Assembly: GCA_900708905.1 (NCBI GenBank)
Contig: CAADRB010000005.1
Span: 1,664,573-1,728,572 of the forward strand
Reading direction: 5' to 3'
Source: Hymenolepis diminuta
Lineage: Eukaryota; Platyhelminthes; Cestoda; Cyclophyllidea; Hymenolepididae
DNA length: 64,000 bases
The notes below the pieces were generated by a model. It was given only the letters and a program-made list of their open reading frames with translations, had not been told where the DNA came from and made no database searches. Made by a program: the position numbers and the translations under genes. Shown one piece after another: positions 39,087 through 53,900 of the stretch. Position 1 is the first letter of the stretch. Each line of letters begins with the position of its first letter.

Positions 39087-42000
39087 AGATGAAAAATATT
39101 TGAAAACATTAAAATTTTTGCCTTTGCAATGCTCCAAGTAAGTAAAATTGAAAGATGGGTTTGGATATTTACTGTTGGGTTATTTTTTCAGTGGTCGTCA
39201 CGACAGGCGACTCACTGATAAAGAAAAAGTCAAAAAGTTATTTTCCACGCTGACGTTTTCAACTTATATGCTGCGTTGACGGGCTTTTCTGAGTTTTCTC
39301 TTAAATGGAAAGTCAAAACGTTAATTTATTGATATTCTGAGGTGTATAATGTATTAGAGAATTTGAACCGAATAAAATTCAAAATTCATGGCCAATTTCT
39401 TATTGTATAATGATTTGCTTTAGCACACAAACGAAGGTCAGTTGCGTTTAACCGATTTGCCCGATAACCAGAGAAAATGTTCTTATGGTAGGGTTATCAA
39501 TCCACTATCATCAAAAATAGATGTAAACTGGAAGGCTTCCGGGATCTCTCCTTAGGCAAATCAAAGAGAATTATTTCCAGGAGTTCGCACAATTTCGGTT
39601 CAACTGATCAATCTTATTTCTTTGACACAGTGATAACACTAGATCTATTATCTCTTAGTTTGTATTAAATTTTCCCCCAAATTAATAAAGATTTCATTAA
39701 GTTTATATTATAGACTAAAAATTCCTTCCCTTTCCCCTCCCCCAAAGCTTACCAAAAAAGGAATTTTTAGCACCGAGATAAATTGGATAGACATTCCAGT
39801 CTGGACATGCAAAATGACGTATTCATATCGGTTAATGTTCATTTGATGCATTTCAGATTGCTGAATCAACTTTTTTTGTAATTTTACTGGTCATTGTCTT
39901 TTCATATTACATTCGAGAGCATAAGATATCAAATGTGAAATATCTACCTTGGGGACTTTGGAAAAATTTCAAAAAGGCAGTTGCGTTACCTCCAAAAGAA
40001 CTAATTTGTATGGTTTTGTAGTTACTATTTAAACAAATTTCAAAAATTCTCTTAAAGATAAAATAGCTCAACCATTTTTACCTGAGCGCTTACCTTAAGT
40101 TTTTGAAGGGACTTAGTAAGCGAAGCATAAACAAGGGCAATTGGATGGTAATTGCAGAATTTCCAGTAGCGTTAATTTAAAGAATTATTGGCTTCTTTGA
40201 ATCATTGATGAAGGGGTTCCATTTTGTTAAATATGCATGAGAAATCTATTGTCTTTGCCTCAATAGTTGTCAGGCGTTTCATACACGTTCTGTAAACGAA
40301 ATTCTCTGCGCATTGGCCAGTTCAAAAAATTCCCTAGTGAAAGATTTCGTATTAATTTCTCTGTCCAAGTGGTGGATTTTAGAGCATTCAATTTATTGAG
40401 AGAGTTATAGTGAATTCCACAATTATTACTCAAAATGAAAGCAAATTTTATGGAGATTTTCGTGTGACCAATCCTTAATTACGTCCTTTCTACAATAATA
40501 TTCAGATATTCTGATAAAAGGGAACTTAAATTTCTCCTAAACAATGTGGGAAGGCTAATCTTAGGATTACGCTCACGCAAAGTTATGAAGTTCAAAGAAC
40601 TAATTCAGCGAATTTCTCTTTAACAGGGAAAAAGTGGCATTTCAGTTGCCAGTAAATATTCTCCCAATTAACTCATCCTTTAAAGTCTTTTAGGTTAGCT
40701 CTAACAACAAGAAATAGAAAGAAAGCTCTAGAAGATCGATTGATACATCAAACTGGTCCCTAATCCAACCGTTTTATTGAGGAAATGAACAGCAAAAATG
40801 TAAATTTCTGTCTGTAAATGCATAATTCTGTATATCAAGAAATTAAAGCTAAGGCAATGAAATGCATGATTATCAATTATATTCGAATACTCATAGAAAG
40901 GCCAGATTTGTACTTTATAGAAGAAGAGTGTTTTGCAAACGTCATGGTCAAAAAGGACTTCGATTGTCAATATCTAGAAGCTTTAATTTTTACAAGAGAA
41001 TGAATATTTAAACGTCACATGCCAGAATGATATTAATTTTAGGGCGAGCCTCTTCAAGAGACACTTGCAAAAGCATCAAAAATAGCACAACGCATTCTTC
41101 TGAGTTGAGTATTCAAGAAGCCGAAATCTCGTACTCCATGGAAAAATATCCCTTCAACTTGTTCTCGATTTATTTTCTTACATTTATGCCTCTGATAGTT
41201 TGAATAGCATAATTTATCATAAGTTTAAAACAGACCGACATATTATTGTTTTTAGGGTTGTCATGAGCCTGGAAATATTTGTTGTATAAACTAAATTCTG
41301 AATGTGGGCGTTGGGTCCCATAAATAATTAATTTGCTCATTAACACGTGGAGTCCTAGATTTTTGCCAACATGGAGGACCACAACTACACGTGGTACATT
41401 CTTGCATGATATAGTGGGACTTTGAAATGAAGGTCTTATTCAAAATTTTTCCGGTAACGACTTCAATAACTTGCTATTTTGCATCATTGATCATATCTTT
41501 CAAGAGAAATTTTACATTCTTTTACCACATCTTCGTTCAACTATCGCTTCAATTATTATGTAACTTTTAATCATTACTATAACCTACTAAACAACCTCAG
41601 AAATCGAATCTTAAAAACCGAGTACTCTCGAAACTAAAAACTCCTCTTTCTATTCACCGCTAAGTAAGTTAATATCACTGACACCATTTTAAAAGTTACT
41701 TACATTAACAACAAAAGTTTAGAATAAAGAATATGACAAACCAATCGGTGCAAAAACGATAGGTGCATTGACATTTTCGGTTGTTATTTGAAGAAGTTAC
41801 TTTCGGGGAAGAAGGTCACAAATGCGTCATCAGCGTTTCTTTTACAGCTTAACTAGTAGTAAACAGGTTTTAGTTCACTAATGACAGAATGAAAAACTTT
41901 AAAAACAGTCAATTTGAGCATTTTCATTTTTAGAGCTTCGAAAATTGCTCCAAAAAATACATTGGTAGAAGTTCTCTAATAGAAGAAATTGTTTAATTAG

Positions 42001-45000
42001 CTTCGTATTTATTTATTTGAAGGTATCCCCGATCTACCAAAGCACTCGATAAACGTAGCAGACCTATTATCTCTTCCGTCTTCTGGTTTAGTTCTTCTAA
42101 AATGTGTTAATTTCTGATAATATGTTTATTTGTGACATTAGAATAACTAAAGACAGAGAATGAATAGTTCAGTTTTGGATGCATCTTCCCTCCTGTTATC
42201 AAGTTAATTTGGTTGTAGAAACTCAGCATCTGAAATGCAAATGAATTAAAATGAGATGACTAGACCGATCTTCAACTAATCAGTGTCTGAAAAGAACCTT
42301 TTGAAATTCCTGGTTCATCCGATTCACAAAATTCCGGAGGGAACTTTACCTGTCGCTTTCTCTTCCTCTATGAAAATGTAATACTGAAACCCAGGTGCCT
42401 CCAACTCCAATCCTTTTTTAACCGATTTTGATCGATGCAGTTAATAAATTGTCAAATGTGTTGATCAGAAATGTTTACCAATATTTTTCAATATTCACTC
42501 GCCAGGTTCCATAAATTTTCAGCATAATAACTAGATGTACGTTTTGAAGCATTCTGGCTGGAAACATTGATGAAAAAAATTGAATTGCTTGACAAATTTG
42601 AATTCCCAAAATATGCATAAATTATGGCAAGAGAAGTTTTCATCAGTTTGTAGTTAGTATAATACAAAACAAATCATAGCTTAGGTAATCCATTGGCATT
42701 GAAAGCATGACAGTTGCAGATAGCTTTCAAGATACTGACAGTCCTGACCAACTAGAATTAATATATCTCTGTGGTATTTATTCTTTGTATTCCTAGATAT
42801 CCCCTGACATTCATTCCCACCCCCAGTTTATAAGTTGAAATCGATGTGGTAAGACGATCACTTTCATCGTCAGTCATCAATGTTATTTACCTTTTAACAA
42901 CTCCGGATCTATGCAGGTCGTTAAACCAAGATGCAATTACTCGGATAGTGGTCTAAAGTAATATAAGGAGGTAATGTAAGAACAGAAGACTATCACTTTC
43001 TATTTATTTAAAAGCCTTTGCCAGCAATGAGAGTATTTGTAACATTATATTTAATTATGACCACAGAGGTAAAGGAACGACTTACAAAAGAGCCGATTAT
43101 ACACTGCAATAAACTGAGTTACTTACCTGTCATAAATGTGAAAGCGCTCTTCCCTTCAGTTGCTGAATAGTGGATTTTGATGTAACGATTATAAATTATG
43201 TATTTAGTCTTCAATTCCATCAAAATTTAATAAGACCCACCCGTTTCTTGAAGCATTAGTAGAAATAGCAAAAAATTAATCAATATGCATATTCATTAAT
43301 ATAATTTTAATGCTTATATCGAGGTTGAAACCCCTTTAAATATTTCGAAGTTTCTGAAAGTATATTTTGCCGAAATCGGTCATTTTTTCCAAATTCATAA
43401 ATGTTGCTTTCAATATATCTGCTCACAGTAATTTAATTAACATATTGCTATTATTTTTCGGCACGATAATTTAGCAGTAACCATAACAAATTTAGGTTAT
43501 ATTGTGAATCCGTCTGTAACGTCAAGCACTAATCTGTAAAACCCCGCACTTGTTTAAAACAAAACAAATATATATTGATAACTTTGTATGAATCAAAATG
43601 TAATACTCCCCGAATGTGAATAGCATCTGGGACTGAGGCATAGTTCATAATTGTCAGAAAGGATAATATGACATTGTGCTTCGAATTTTCCAAATTTGTG
43701 CATTCGGTTAACTACTTCGTCCCATTATTGAACATTAATGTGTTAAAATTGACTTTGGCCTATTTGCAAACAAAGGTAAGTAGTTAGACAAGATTTTTGG
43801 AAGATTCTGACATGAAAATAATATCTTGTAATGATGAATTATTTTATTTGCTGACTTAAACTATCAGAATTGTTATGGATTTCGAAGTTTATTATCTATG
43901 AATAAATACCTTAAAGAAAAATTAAGTACGAGGGATTGGGCACTTAACTTACCTGAAAGTTTTGGATAAATGTGGAGCTCCTAAAAACAACCATGTAAAA
44001 ATTAATTAGTATTGAGGACTATTATATAGTTCCAGGGTGGTAGAGAGTGATGAAACCAGTTCATATAGCTGTTAAGATTTCAGTATTGGAAGTGAGAAGC
44101 AGAAAATTAAGCGAACCCTATCTCAGCTCAAAAATTATCATATCAACGGCTTTATTAAGTTGAAGTTCCTTCAGATATATCCTCATCATTTTGCCCTTCG
44201 TAGAGAAAATATATGCTTTTAAATATTTCTTACACCACTCATCTGCCAGTTGAGAGATCATATTCCGATTTGTGGTAATCGATCTACCAATGCCTCCTCA
44301 TCTCACCTCCATTTGCAAAGAGTCGATGACACCAAAATTATATATAATTAATATCTCCTTTGCGTACATTTTTCAGTTATGTTTGATGTTCAGTAGTGCG
44401 AGAAAGAGAATTCTTCGTTGGATTCATCAGTTAACATTTGCTCTCTTTCCTGCTGAACATCTGGTTAACATCCGCTTGAAGTTGACTTAACCATCTACTT
44501 GTTGGTGCAGATTTAGAGGCTCCTACTTTGGTGTATAGGATTTTTTACAATCTCATCATCTCCGGGAAGACTTGTCCAAGGATTTAATCTTCGATACTGT
44601 AGTTGTGCGACTAAGTTTCACAGAGGGCGCATTCTTTACAACTCAAGGTATTATTCTATTAATCGGTTATATGCATTATATATTCATTAAGGTGAATGCC
44701 CATTCTTGTCACCACATATTTCCAATACCAACCGACTTTTTATATATTTCCTAAACCAAAAATAAATGAACGATATCTTTTTTTCATAATTTCAATTGGC
44801 ATGGGTTTTCTGGAATATTTTTAATTATTTCCCAATTTTGCAGTTAAAACTAAATTCTATTTTATTTACTTTAATCCGGAAATATTTTGCAAGTCTGATT
44901 TAATGCCCTTCTGTCAGCTTCATTAATACTGCAGCTAAATCAGGTGGAATGCATTAATATGGTTTAAATATTTATCATGAGATAGTAAAGCGAGCACAAT

Positions 45001-45597
45001 TTTTAACTTCTTGGAATTTTGACTGTGACATTATGCATTTTCCATCCAAACTGTAAACATTTGTCATTAATCGAATTAGCTATATGGGATGCCGCTCCGG
45101 TAAACTGTTTAGTCACACAACTTCTGCATATTTTGCTAGTTTTATTTGTATAATCTAAAACAGTATGCAACCAATTTGATTCGGATCCATTCCGTACTGA
45201 CTAATTAAACATGCTAGAGAAATTTGATTACAGTTTTATTTAATGTATTCTGTGGTTATTTACTTGACCTTGGAATTTACAGATTTTCGGCTGAAAAAAA
45301 TATTCTTTCTGTTTGACTTTACCTACTTGTTTTCATAATCCCTTTAAATTTTAAGATAATGGGGATCTCTCTTCAGATTATTTGGAACACTTTGAGTAGG
45401 AATTATAAGCAACTGTTATCATAAATTCATTTCCTGATATTCCATAAACAATTACAGTACCATGGGAGATGAAAAAATGCAGCAATTTCTTCATCTTTTA
45501 AGTGATATAGCTAAGTAATATCAAACTCCACTCAAATATGAGTAAGCAACGCATAAAAACCACATTGAATGTTTATATCATCAGGTACTCGAATCTA
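39087..45597. other. Non-coding A+T-rich stretch
   Basis: No gene is recognised. Notable small items are an imperfect palindrome at 39,188-39,218 and two CACGTG E-boxes at 41,344-41,349 and 41,388-41,393. Frames of 60-80 codons (around 40.8, 41.2, 44.3 and 44.6 kb) have no recognisable motif; the overlapping pair at 40.7-41.0 kb are on opposite strands of the same DNA and cannot both be real. Confidence 0.55.
39188..39218. repeat. 31-bp imperfect palindrome
   Basis: Arms TCAGTG-GTCG and CGAC-T-CACTGA flank a 10-base centre, forming a 10-bp stem with one unpaired T. It lies about 100 bp after the Gag fragment. There is no known role; it may be a protein-binding palindrome or chance. Confidence 0.4.
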
Positions 45598-45805
45598 TAT
45601 GCTGTTCTCGCATCAAATTATTGCTTTGATGGCCATTAATCATTCATCACCATCGCGATCAGATAACACGATACACTCATAAGGCTGAATGAAAAGGTTT
45701 TCTATTTTGATGATCATTTGTTTTGATAATATTCAACGAAAGAATTCAATTAAAAGATTAAAACCTTATTCCAATCCCAGTTGATTCGAATAAAGATGTT
45801 TTATT
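45598..45805 (+). repeat. Direct repeat, copy A (about 208 bp)
   Basis: Aligns without gaps to 47,750-47,957 with about 24 differences in about 208 positions (near 88% identity); about three quarters of the differences are transitions. The most conserved part is the block around CATTCATCACCATCGCGATC. The match stops abruptly after GATGTTTTATT on the right. On the left it fades over about 12 bp, where all differences are transitions. There is no coding frame, terminal inverted repeat or poly-A tail. Confidence 0.9.
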
Positions 45806-47749
45806 AAATTCTGACGACATTTAATTAATATCATTTCCATAAATAAATATTTACTTGTTTAGCCAATTAGATAAACTTGAAATAAGTGCCTATAGGCCAA
45901 AGAAAATGCATATATTTTCAAATTAATACTCAGATACAAAAGGAACTAAACTACAATGGTGATTATTATTATATGATTAAATTTTAATCCAAATGTTGCT
46001 ATAGATTAGGATTTACTGATTAAGGATTGATAGGCATGTTTAACTTTTAAACAAACGAGATGGAAAGGAGACAGAAGGCAGAGCTTGAATGAAATTCGAG
46101 TTTGCAGATAGAAGAGTAAGCCAGAGAAAGGAGAGCAAGTTTTTATAGGCGGGAGTTCTAACAGAAAAGAGGATTAATGATAAACAAGCTTCAAGACCAT
46201 ATTGGAAAATAAGATAACTGGGAATTAATAAGTAGAGATATTACACTTATATAGATGTGCAAAAAAGATGGAAAAAGGGGAAGAACCAGAAAACGGAGTT
46301 TAGATGCGATGTTAGATATAAAAGTTGGAGGGAGGAGCTACGGATAGCGAGAAACCTACTAGAGGAGTTGGTCGGTTGGGAGTAATGAGTTGAGAACCGA
46401 GCAGATGTGTGGTAGAAATGGAGAAGTCGGAATTGGGCTGGAGAAAGATCTGAGGTTGATTATGTTTGCATAAAGACAAGATTTCTCAATTGATGACGGT
46501 TACAGTAATTGATGTACGGCTTTAAGAGACTAATTCAGATATCATAGAAATGGTTAATCCTTGAACTCATTCACATTTTCCTAAATTTATCATATGGAAT
46601 ATATCCCATTTCAGCAACAACGTTTTCTTGACTTCTTGATAATTCTTGCGATCGTCTTTATAAAATATTGTAGATAACGCTGTTGAACTTACGTCATTAT
46701 TTAGGCTTTGATTGCATTTGAACTATTCAACTAAAGCTTAAATAAATCAGTGTAATGAAAGGTTCAAAATTATTTAAATTCCAAGAACATTTCACGTAAC
46801 CGTACTTTGCGCCCCACTCGATTTTTTATTCGAGGGACCAAACACCAACAACGATTGGACTTTGATTCCTCTGCGCGCACGTATTCGCCATCCACAATTA
46901 AAGCAACATGCAGTTTTTTCGATTAGGAAATAAGTCATAATTTTTCAGCTTGGAATTCAGAACTGCTTATGAGCGCTGTGTTTTATGAAGGATATTTGTT
47001 TTCCGCTGCCCTCGAACGGCTGTCCGAATTTAAAGCTTGGGATCAAGCACCTCGATAAATATGCAAGAAACCGTACCGAAAATCCCTTTCGATATATTTT
47101 TTACTCCTGTGGGGTTTAAAAAAGGTGATTCTGTTTTATTTTAATTCAGGAAAATAACTTGAAGTAGTAGTTTGTGGCGAATAATAACTTTGAGAGAGTC
47201 AGGATAGCGGTTTAATGTGTTGAAAAATTGCCAAACAAGAAATAAATAAGCTCTTGCGTTTTCATTTTTGTATTATGTCTAAAATAAGAAATTTTACTAA
47301 AATAATAAAATACATGAATTTTTGTAAATAAGATTGGCTAGCAACAAATCTAGACATTGATTTGAGCTTTTTAATTAATTTATTTCAAAAATATCTCTTA
47401 AGCTAATCAAAGTATCATTGGACTTAGACGGAGAAAAAGATCTTGCAGTAGATCAAGGAATTTCGAGATCTTTAATTTTGATTTGGCTAAAAAAGTGGAG
47501 TTTGTTTTAATTGGAGAAAATTATAAATCAAAACTGAAAGTTAGAAACTGTATTTAACGTAATAATCTTGTATGTAGAGGTATGGATAAATGCCTATCTC
47601 AGAGAACCACCCGCCTCCCCCTCCCCTTCCACCCAAAAACTAACATCCAATGAACTTCTGATCAAATGTGGCGAAATTTGATAATTCAAATGAGTTGATC
47701 ACCCCTGTTTTTAGATTACGCTAAAAATTATTTTACTTATTTGGGTTTG
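45806..47749. other. Spacer between the two direct repeat copies
   Basis: No gene is recognised. A purine-rich stretch on the plus strand runs from about 46,050 to 46,450 (many GGAGA/AAGAGG tracts) without a long open frame. A short less A+T-rich patch lies at 46,790-46,930 and a C-rich stretch at 47,609-47,635. Confidence 0.55.
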
Positions 47750-47957
47750 TATGCTGTTCTCACATCAAATCATTGCTTTGATGGCCATTAATCATTCATC
47801 ACCATCGCGATCGTATAACACGATATGCTCATGAGGTTGAATGAAAAGGTTTTCTATTTTGCTGATCGTTTATTATGATAATATTCAACAAAAGAATCCA
47901 ACTAAAAGATTAAAGCCTTATTCCAACTCCCATTGAACCACATAAAGATGTTTTATT
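47750..47957 (+). repeat. Direct repeat, copy B (about 208 bp)
   Basis: Second copy of 45,598-45,805 in the same orientation, 2,152 bp away start to start. Divergence of roughly 12% and lack of indels suggest an old event. It is either a local duplication whose intervening sequence has changed, or two insertions of the same short interspersed element. Confidence 0.9.
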
Positions 47958-50900
47958 GCACCATGGATATTTGCATCTAGTCCATTTGAAAGGCAAGATT
48001 TGGAAAGACGATATTTGGGATACAAATGTTATATTTACTGCCAGGCGGGGGAGGCTAGATTAGGGAATTTCTTTCTTTATGCCATAATTTCTGCATATCT
48101 TTGTCCTTAGTAATTCAATTCCAAAAGATTTTTGATAGTGTTCATCTGACGCCTAGCTTTCAAGAATAGTGTATTCAAATAACTTCTGCCTTTCATCATC
48201 GACGCCTTTCCGCTTATATTTTTACCGAATTTGTCATGAAATATTTGTTGGGTGGTAATGCTTTTACAACCTCTCAAGGCCTTTTGGGCAATTCTTCAAA
48301 GACCAGGCATTAAAGTACACATTCAACTTATTTATTTAAACCCTCATGGCTGCCAAGTTTTAGGTAGAGATCAAGTGAGATAAGGACGGTTTATTTCACC
48401 CCATCAAATTTTAAATACATTACATTTTGCACTTTTTCGTGTGTATTAAAAAAAGCCAATTATTTTTTTCTAGAATTTTGCATTTGTTGATTATACAAAT
48501 TCCATAAAAAAATGAATGAATGCAGCCATGACGCACTTTTGATTTACGACCTAATACAGAATGATTCCGTTGTGTGGGACCTAATGTGGTCCTGAGTGGG
48601 CTGGAATAACTGCCGCGTATGACGCGGGCTTTGTCATCTCCACATAATCATGCTGACTTAGTCACTGACTTTGACTAAAACGATTATTCACTTCTTACTT
48701 TTATCGCAGTTTAAGACTTGAGGCGAACATTGCGCTTTGTAAACCCCACTACTTCCCAGGGCAAAAAGCTGAATATATATGCGTGGAAAAGCAATTCAAT
48801 ACAAGTAGCAATAAATTAGTCACAATAGGGACATTAAAAGGGTTCTGCTTTGTTTGAATTCTGAATGCATCATGATGTTTGCAATTAGCCTACCTCTTAC
48901 CCTGTCGTGTTTCACTGTTTCCCAATTCAAGAGCGCGCATTCACTGTGATTAGAACTTACTGGTCGGTTGATGAAGTCAGCTGGTTTGTCATGCCATCTC
49001 GATGCATTTGTCTTTTCTATTAGCCAGAGAAACCAGATATTGTTACAAAAGTTATTTATTTTTGTTGACTAAGCTATTTGATTCATTTGCCAAAATCTGT
49101 TATCCACTATCCGGTTGGCCCTCATAAGTAGAGTGAGAGAGTATTCATAGTGGAGCATTTTTAGCTAAAAACACCTGACAGCCAAATGTGGTAGATAGGT
49201 TAACTTTGGAGAAGAAGTTTATTTACATATTTTGATGTATGGAAAAATACTAGAATTAGATGTCAATGTGGGATAAAATGAGGTTTTTATAAAGATGCTG
49301 CTCTCTCCATATTTCCTGTTTTGAATAACTGCTGTGATAAAGGTATGCTTGAGAGCTTATTTCAGTCAAATAACAAAGAAATAAGGTCATTCAACATGTT
49401 TCTTACAACTTTATTTTCTACTCATTGGATAGCTAAGATAAAATTGGCTTATTTGTTTGAATGACTATTAAAATGAATGTTTAAATAAGCAGTATTATCT
49501 TATATATGGATTGCGATTAATGATGTAAAGTGGCCTTTGTAATTTCGGATCTCTACTGGAAGTATACTAGTCCAATTTATTCCCTTATTTGACCCGGAGT
49601 AGTTCACTGCTCTACCGTTATTAATATATCAAAATTGAATTTCTATCTCCCAAATCAATAGGTTATAATTCCAGTTTTAATTAAGGTAGGGGAAGCTTGA
49701 ATGGTTTAGTCTGAAATAGGTATGAAGGCTCTAAAGTTAACTACGTGGTTGTTCTTCTCTCCTAATATCTCCAAGAGTCCAAGTACTTGTAATTAGGCTA
49801 TAACGTTCTGGGTACAAAGTAGAAAAATGCCCAGAATACTCGCAGAGAGCAGGTATTGACAAGATTGTGTCTATGTTTGTTGTCAAATTAAACTGTTTAG
49901 ATAGGCAGGATGAAGTCGATCATGCTCACGTAGCCTTGTCTCATCCAGACAGGTTTGAAGGACGTGGACACAAAAGAACATACCTAGACATGAGAGAATT
50001 AGATTAAATGAAATAAGGGGTGATGGAGTAAAGCCTGGGAGTTGAGCACTTTCATTTTTATTCAAAAAGAATTGGTTTCCATTATGCTTAATGAGAAAAA
50101 AGAAATGCAGGTATGCACCTTCAAGTCACTAATTATTGTCAAATTTACTGTCATTTTGTCAGTTATCTTCATATATTTTCACCCACTTGCACTACATTTT
50201 ATCTGATCTGAGGTATTGTTAGATGTATGTATGTATTATAAACTTTTAAACAGAATTCGTTCCCCACACAAATATAACCAGAAAATATGACCGGTTTTGA
50301 TAGTGTATCATCAAATAAGCTGGACAACTTCTCATAGGAAAAATTACTTATCTTCTCCTCTCTCTCCTTTAACCAGTATATAACTAGGCATGTGTGGTTA
50401 TATCTAATTCCAATGTGTCATTTTCATCTCACTTCCAAGAAAAGACTACATAAAAAAATGTGACTGAACTCTGTTTCTCTGGGAAATTTCCTTTGTTTCG
50501 GTCTTACTTCCCTATTTGTGGGTGTAAAATTATATTATATTTGATTTTGGTCACTGGCGATGAAGTAAACAGACGAATATTGAGCTTTTTTAACAAATAA
50601 ATTTTGACATCAATGTCAGCCCGTTGAAAAACTTTATTGAATAACATTAAAATTGCTTATATTTTGCTACTATTATTACTTTTACTAGCTTATATGTTGT
50701 ATAGCATCGAACAGTACATATTCCTGTGAGGGGTGAAATGAGTGGTCAAGTTGAAGAATGTAATGCAGTTTGAATGCCAAGAACTTGTTTTGTCTGAATT
50801 TCGGAAGCGGAAGTGGGAGCAGTTTTCATTATTTGGTTCCCTATTATTTGGTGAATTTGTGCCATTGATAGGTATGATTTCTTGACCGACTGATTTGGTT

Positions 50901-53900
50901 GAATTATTGCCACTTTGATCCATTTACACCTTCTTAAATTAACTAACAAGTATATGAGAGGAGCAAAAGTATTCAAAACATAGCAGAGCTCACAATTAAA
51001 GGACCCCAAATATGTATAAAGGGCGAATAACTGAAACGATTTCGATTAGATTTCAATATATAACATTTCGCTGGCTCATACGCTTTCTTGTTATCAAGTT
51101 ACTTAGTCATCCCAACCGACAAACATGGAACGTCTAGACAGTTGCTAGCATTCCTACCGAATATGTGCCATTCCGATCTCTGTCTCACTCCCCCTCTTCT
51201 TAATAACACTCCTGTTCTATTTGGCAGTGTTAAGAAACTCCTATTTCAATACCCAAACATTTTACGCCTCATTTTTTTCTGAGACGCTTTATTGCAAAAT
51301 TTTTTAACACTTCATGGAGAAATGAAGTAATGCGAAGAAAGTAGTAAACTGTGTTGGAGGAAGATTAGAAAAAAATGAGTTATGGTGATAATTTTTGAGA
51401 CTTACGCCCTTTCCGCATCTGGTAACCGAAATTACGTATTGTTTGCAGTTCAAAGACTTTGGTTTCCCTTCTATATCATTTGGTATATCGATGTTACTTG
51501 TTATTATATTAATTTCTGCCTACAATGAGTCATTTTGATATTGAGACAAATATAACCGGTATGCTACGACTGGTTAAACTGGATTCAAACCCTAAGGGAG
51601 GTTAATTCCTCGTTAAATCAGTAAATAACTAGTCATGCGGCGACTAAGAGCTCTACTTAATTAATGACTGTCTAAAAGCATGTCTCAAATATCCAAGTCT
51701 GTAAGAAATTCACTTTACTTGTCTTTTTCTATTTGCTGACTGGTATTATATAATATATTAAAATAACAGTGGATTTGGCATTGTTTCATCGCCAGACAAT
51801 AAGTGAGCATTGTAGCTTTTGATTAAAACGCTCGTTACCATTTTTCTCTGTTGTTTCCCAGAAAATTATGAAAGTATGAAAGTTTCAAAGTATGAAACAT
51901 TTACTCAATTGATATCTTATTATTTGGTGAAATCTAAATAGTAGAATCAAGAATAGTCTAAGCGGTATTCTTTTTGATGGTGATGCGAAATAAAGCACAA
52001 TACTTTGCAGATGTTGAGATGGGAAAATAAATGGTGAAAAAAGAGAGCTGAAATTGAATAGATATGTAAATAATCACCTGATTGACTGAAATCCCGATTG
52101 ATAGATTCAAATTGACCTATTTACTAGTTCGAAAAGGCGAGTAAGATTGAGAATTATAGATTACAGTACTGGAAACGATTTTACTTTTAAATACCACTTG
52201 TAACTCTATTGTCCCTCTATTTTATTAATGCATTAGCTCAGAAAAATTTCTTTCAAAATGAATTCTCCCTTACTTCCAATGTCTCTGAAAGACTAAAATT
52301 GAAGTTCCTTTTAAAAAAATGCATTAGGTGGAAAAGAGATGCTCAGACTATATGTTTAATTTAAGTTTTATACAAAATTAAAGTTCCTTCAGCCTCAAAT
52401 AGTATTCTGTTCTTTTGCTCTAAGAGAACCAGCTTACAAGGGGACGTTGAAAAAAATCACTCAGCATTAATGGAAAGTGGAGGAAAAATGGTAAATATCT
52501 TGATTTTCCTCCCCCAAAGTGGAAATGTTATATTTAAGTAGTTTAATTTTAAATAAATCATAAACTCATTTAATTACACTTTAAAATATCTCAGTAAATG
52601 TTTTACTAACTTTAACTTCACTGTATTAGACTGTTAATAGTCCACTGAAAACATCAGTGCGATCAGAAAAGTTGTACAAGAGCTTGATTTACTTACATTT
52701 TATTTGTGCTGAATAAAGCGAAGCTTGTGTGTCTGATTTTTTATCCATTGAAATGTCACAGAATTTTACCAGTATGTTTCTGTGACCGTTCACAGAAATA
52801 GACGACTTAGTTTGTTCAACTTTCAGAGATTAATGAAGGCTAATTGTCTTTTTTCCTTTATGGAATTTAAGAAAATACCCTCATTTCCTATTGGCATGCT
52901 TTCCATCGGCAGAGGATGAATCTGAATAGCTTGCATAAAAGGGAAAAATTTTCACTAGCCAGCTTTTTTCACGTTTTCCTACTAGAACTATGCATTGTGT
53001 CTCAAAATTCCAAATTGACGACTAGACTTAGAACATCTTATATGGATTTCTCGTTTTTATCCAGTGCTTTGAAGATATGAAAAGCCGGAAGTGCTTATCT
53101 AAAGAGTTGGTCCATGACTGTTAATAAAACATATTTTAACCAGTTGTGTCGGATGCCGTGTACACATGGTAATCTAGAGCTCTGCTTAACCTATTATCAT
53201 ATTTGGATACACAAACTAGATCAAACCAGTTAATTCTCCATTTCGTGCGTCTCATAATCTCACTTAAGCCCACGATGTTGATATGTGTAATCCTATTTTT
53301 GACTTCACCTCTCTCCTCCCTTCTTCCTCCTCTTCAATCACCCAATACACGAATTTTCCAACTTAGATCTGGTACTTTTGATCTTAGCACGGGCTTCTGA
53401 ATTCTTTTTGATCAGAAAATTCCAGGTTCTAACCTGACATGCTCACGAATAAAGTATCACTAGTTTTAAGCTCTATCGTTCTATTTCTTAAAGTGTTGCA
53501 TACCCCGAAACAAATTAAAAGTAGCAAGTTAGGGCATTCATATTGCTAAAACAATTTGCAGTTAGCCAAAACATTTGGCCTCTTCGTTGAACATGTTCAA
53601 TGAGTGGAACGCTGTTGCTGAGGCTACTCAACGTTTCTCTCTGATCTGCCAGCTTTTGACTGACAACCGTAATATCTACCATCAGGTATTGCATCTCTAG
53701 CTGGTAATTTAAGGTCCTTTGGTGACACATAAGATGACAGGATCGATTATAAAGTTATTTGGAGGAATAATCTTATCCATAAATCAAACCTTTATAGAAA
53801 TTTTTCTTCTGATTAATATCTAATTGCAATTCGTCATTGATTTAATATTAAATATGCTAAGATACTGAGAAAAAAGTGGTCAACCACGAGCTGTTGACCA

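Noticed and set aside
46050..46450. Possible homology between the purine-rich tracts at 46.1-46.4 and 59.8-60.1 kb
   Set aside because: Only GGAGGAGCT-like words are shared; the similarity does not extend and is explained by base composition.
50690..51009. Two overlapping minus-strand frames, Asn/Ser/Thr-rich
   Set aside because: Different frames of the same DNA, no motif, and length within the range expected by chance.
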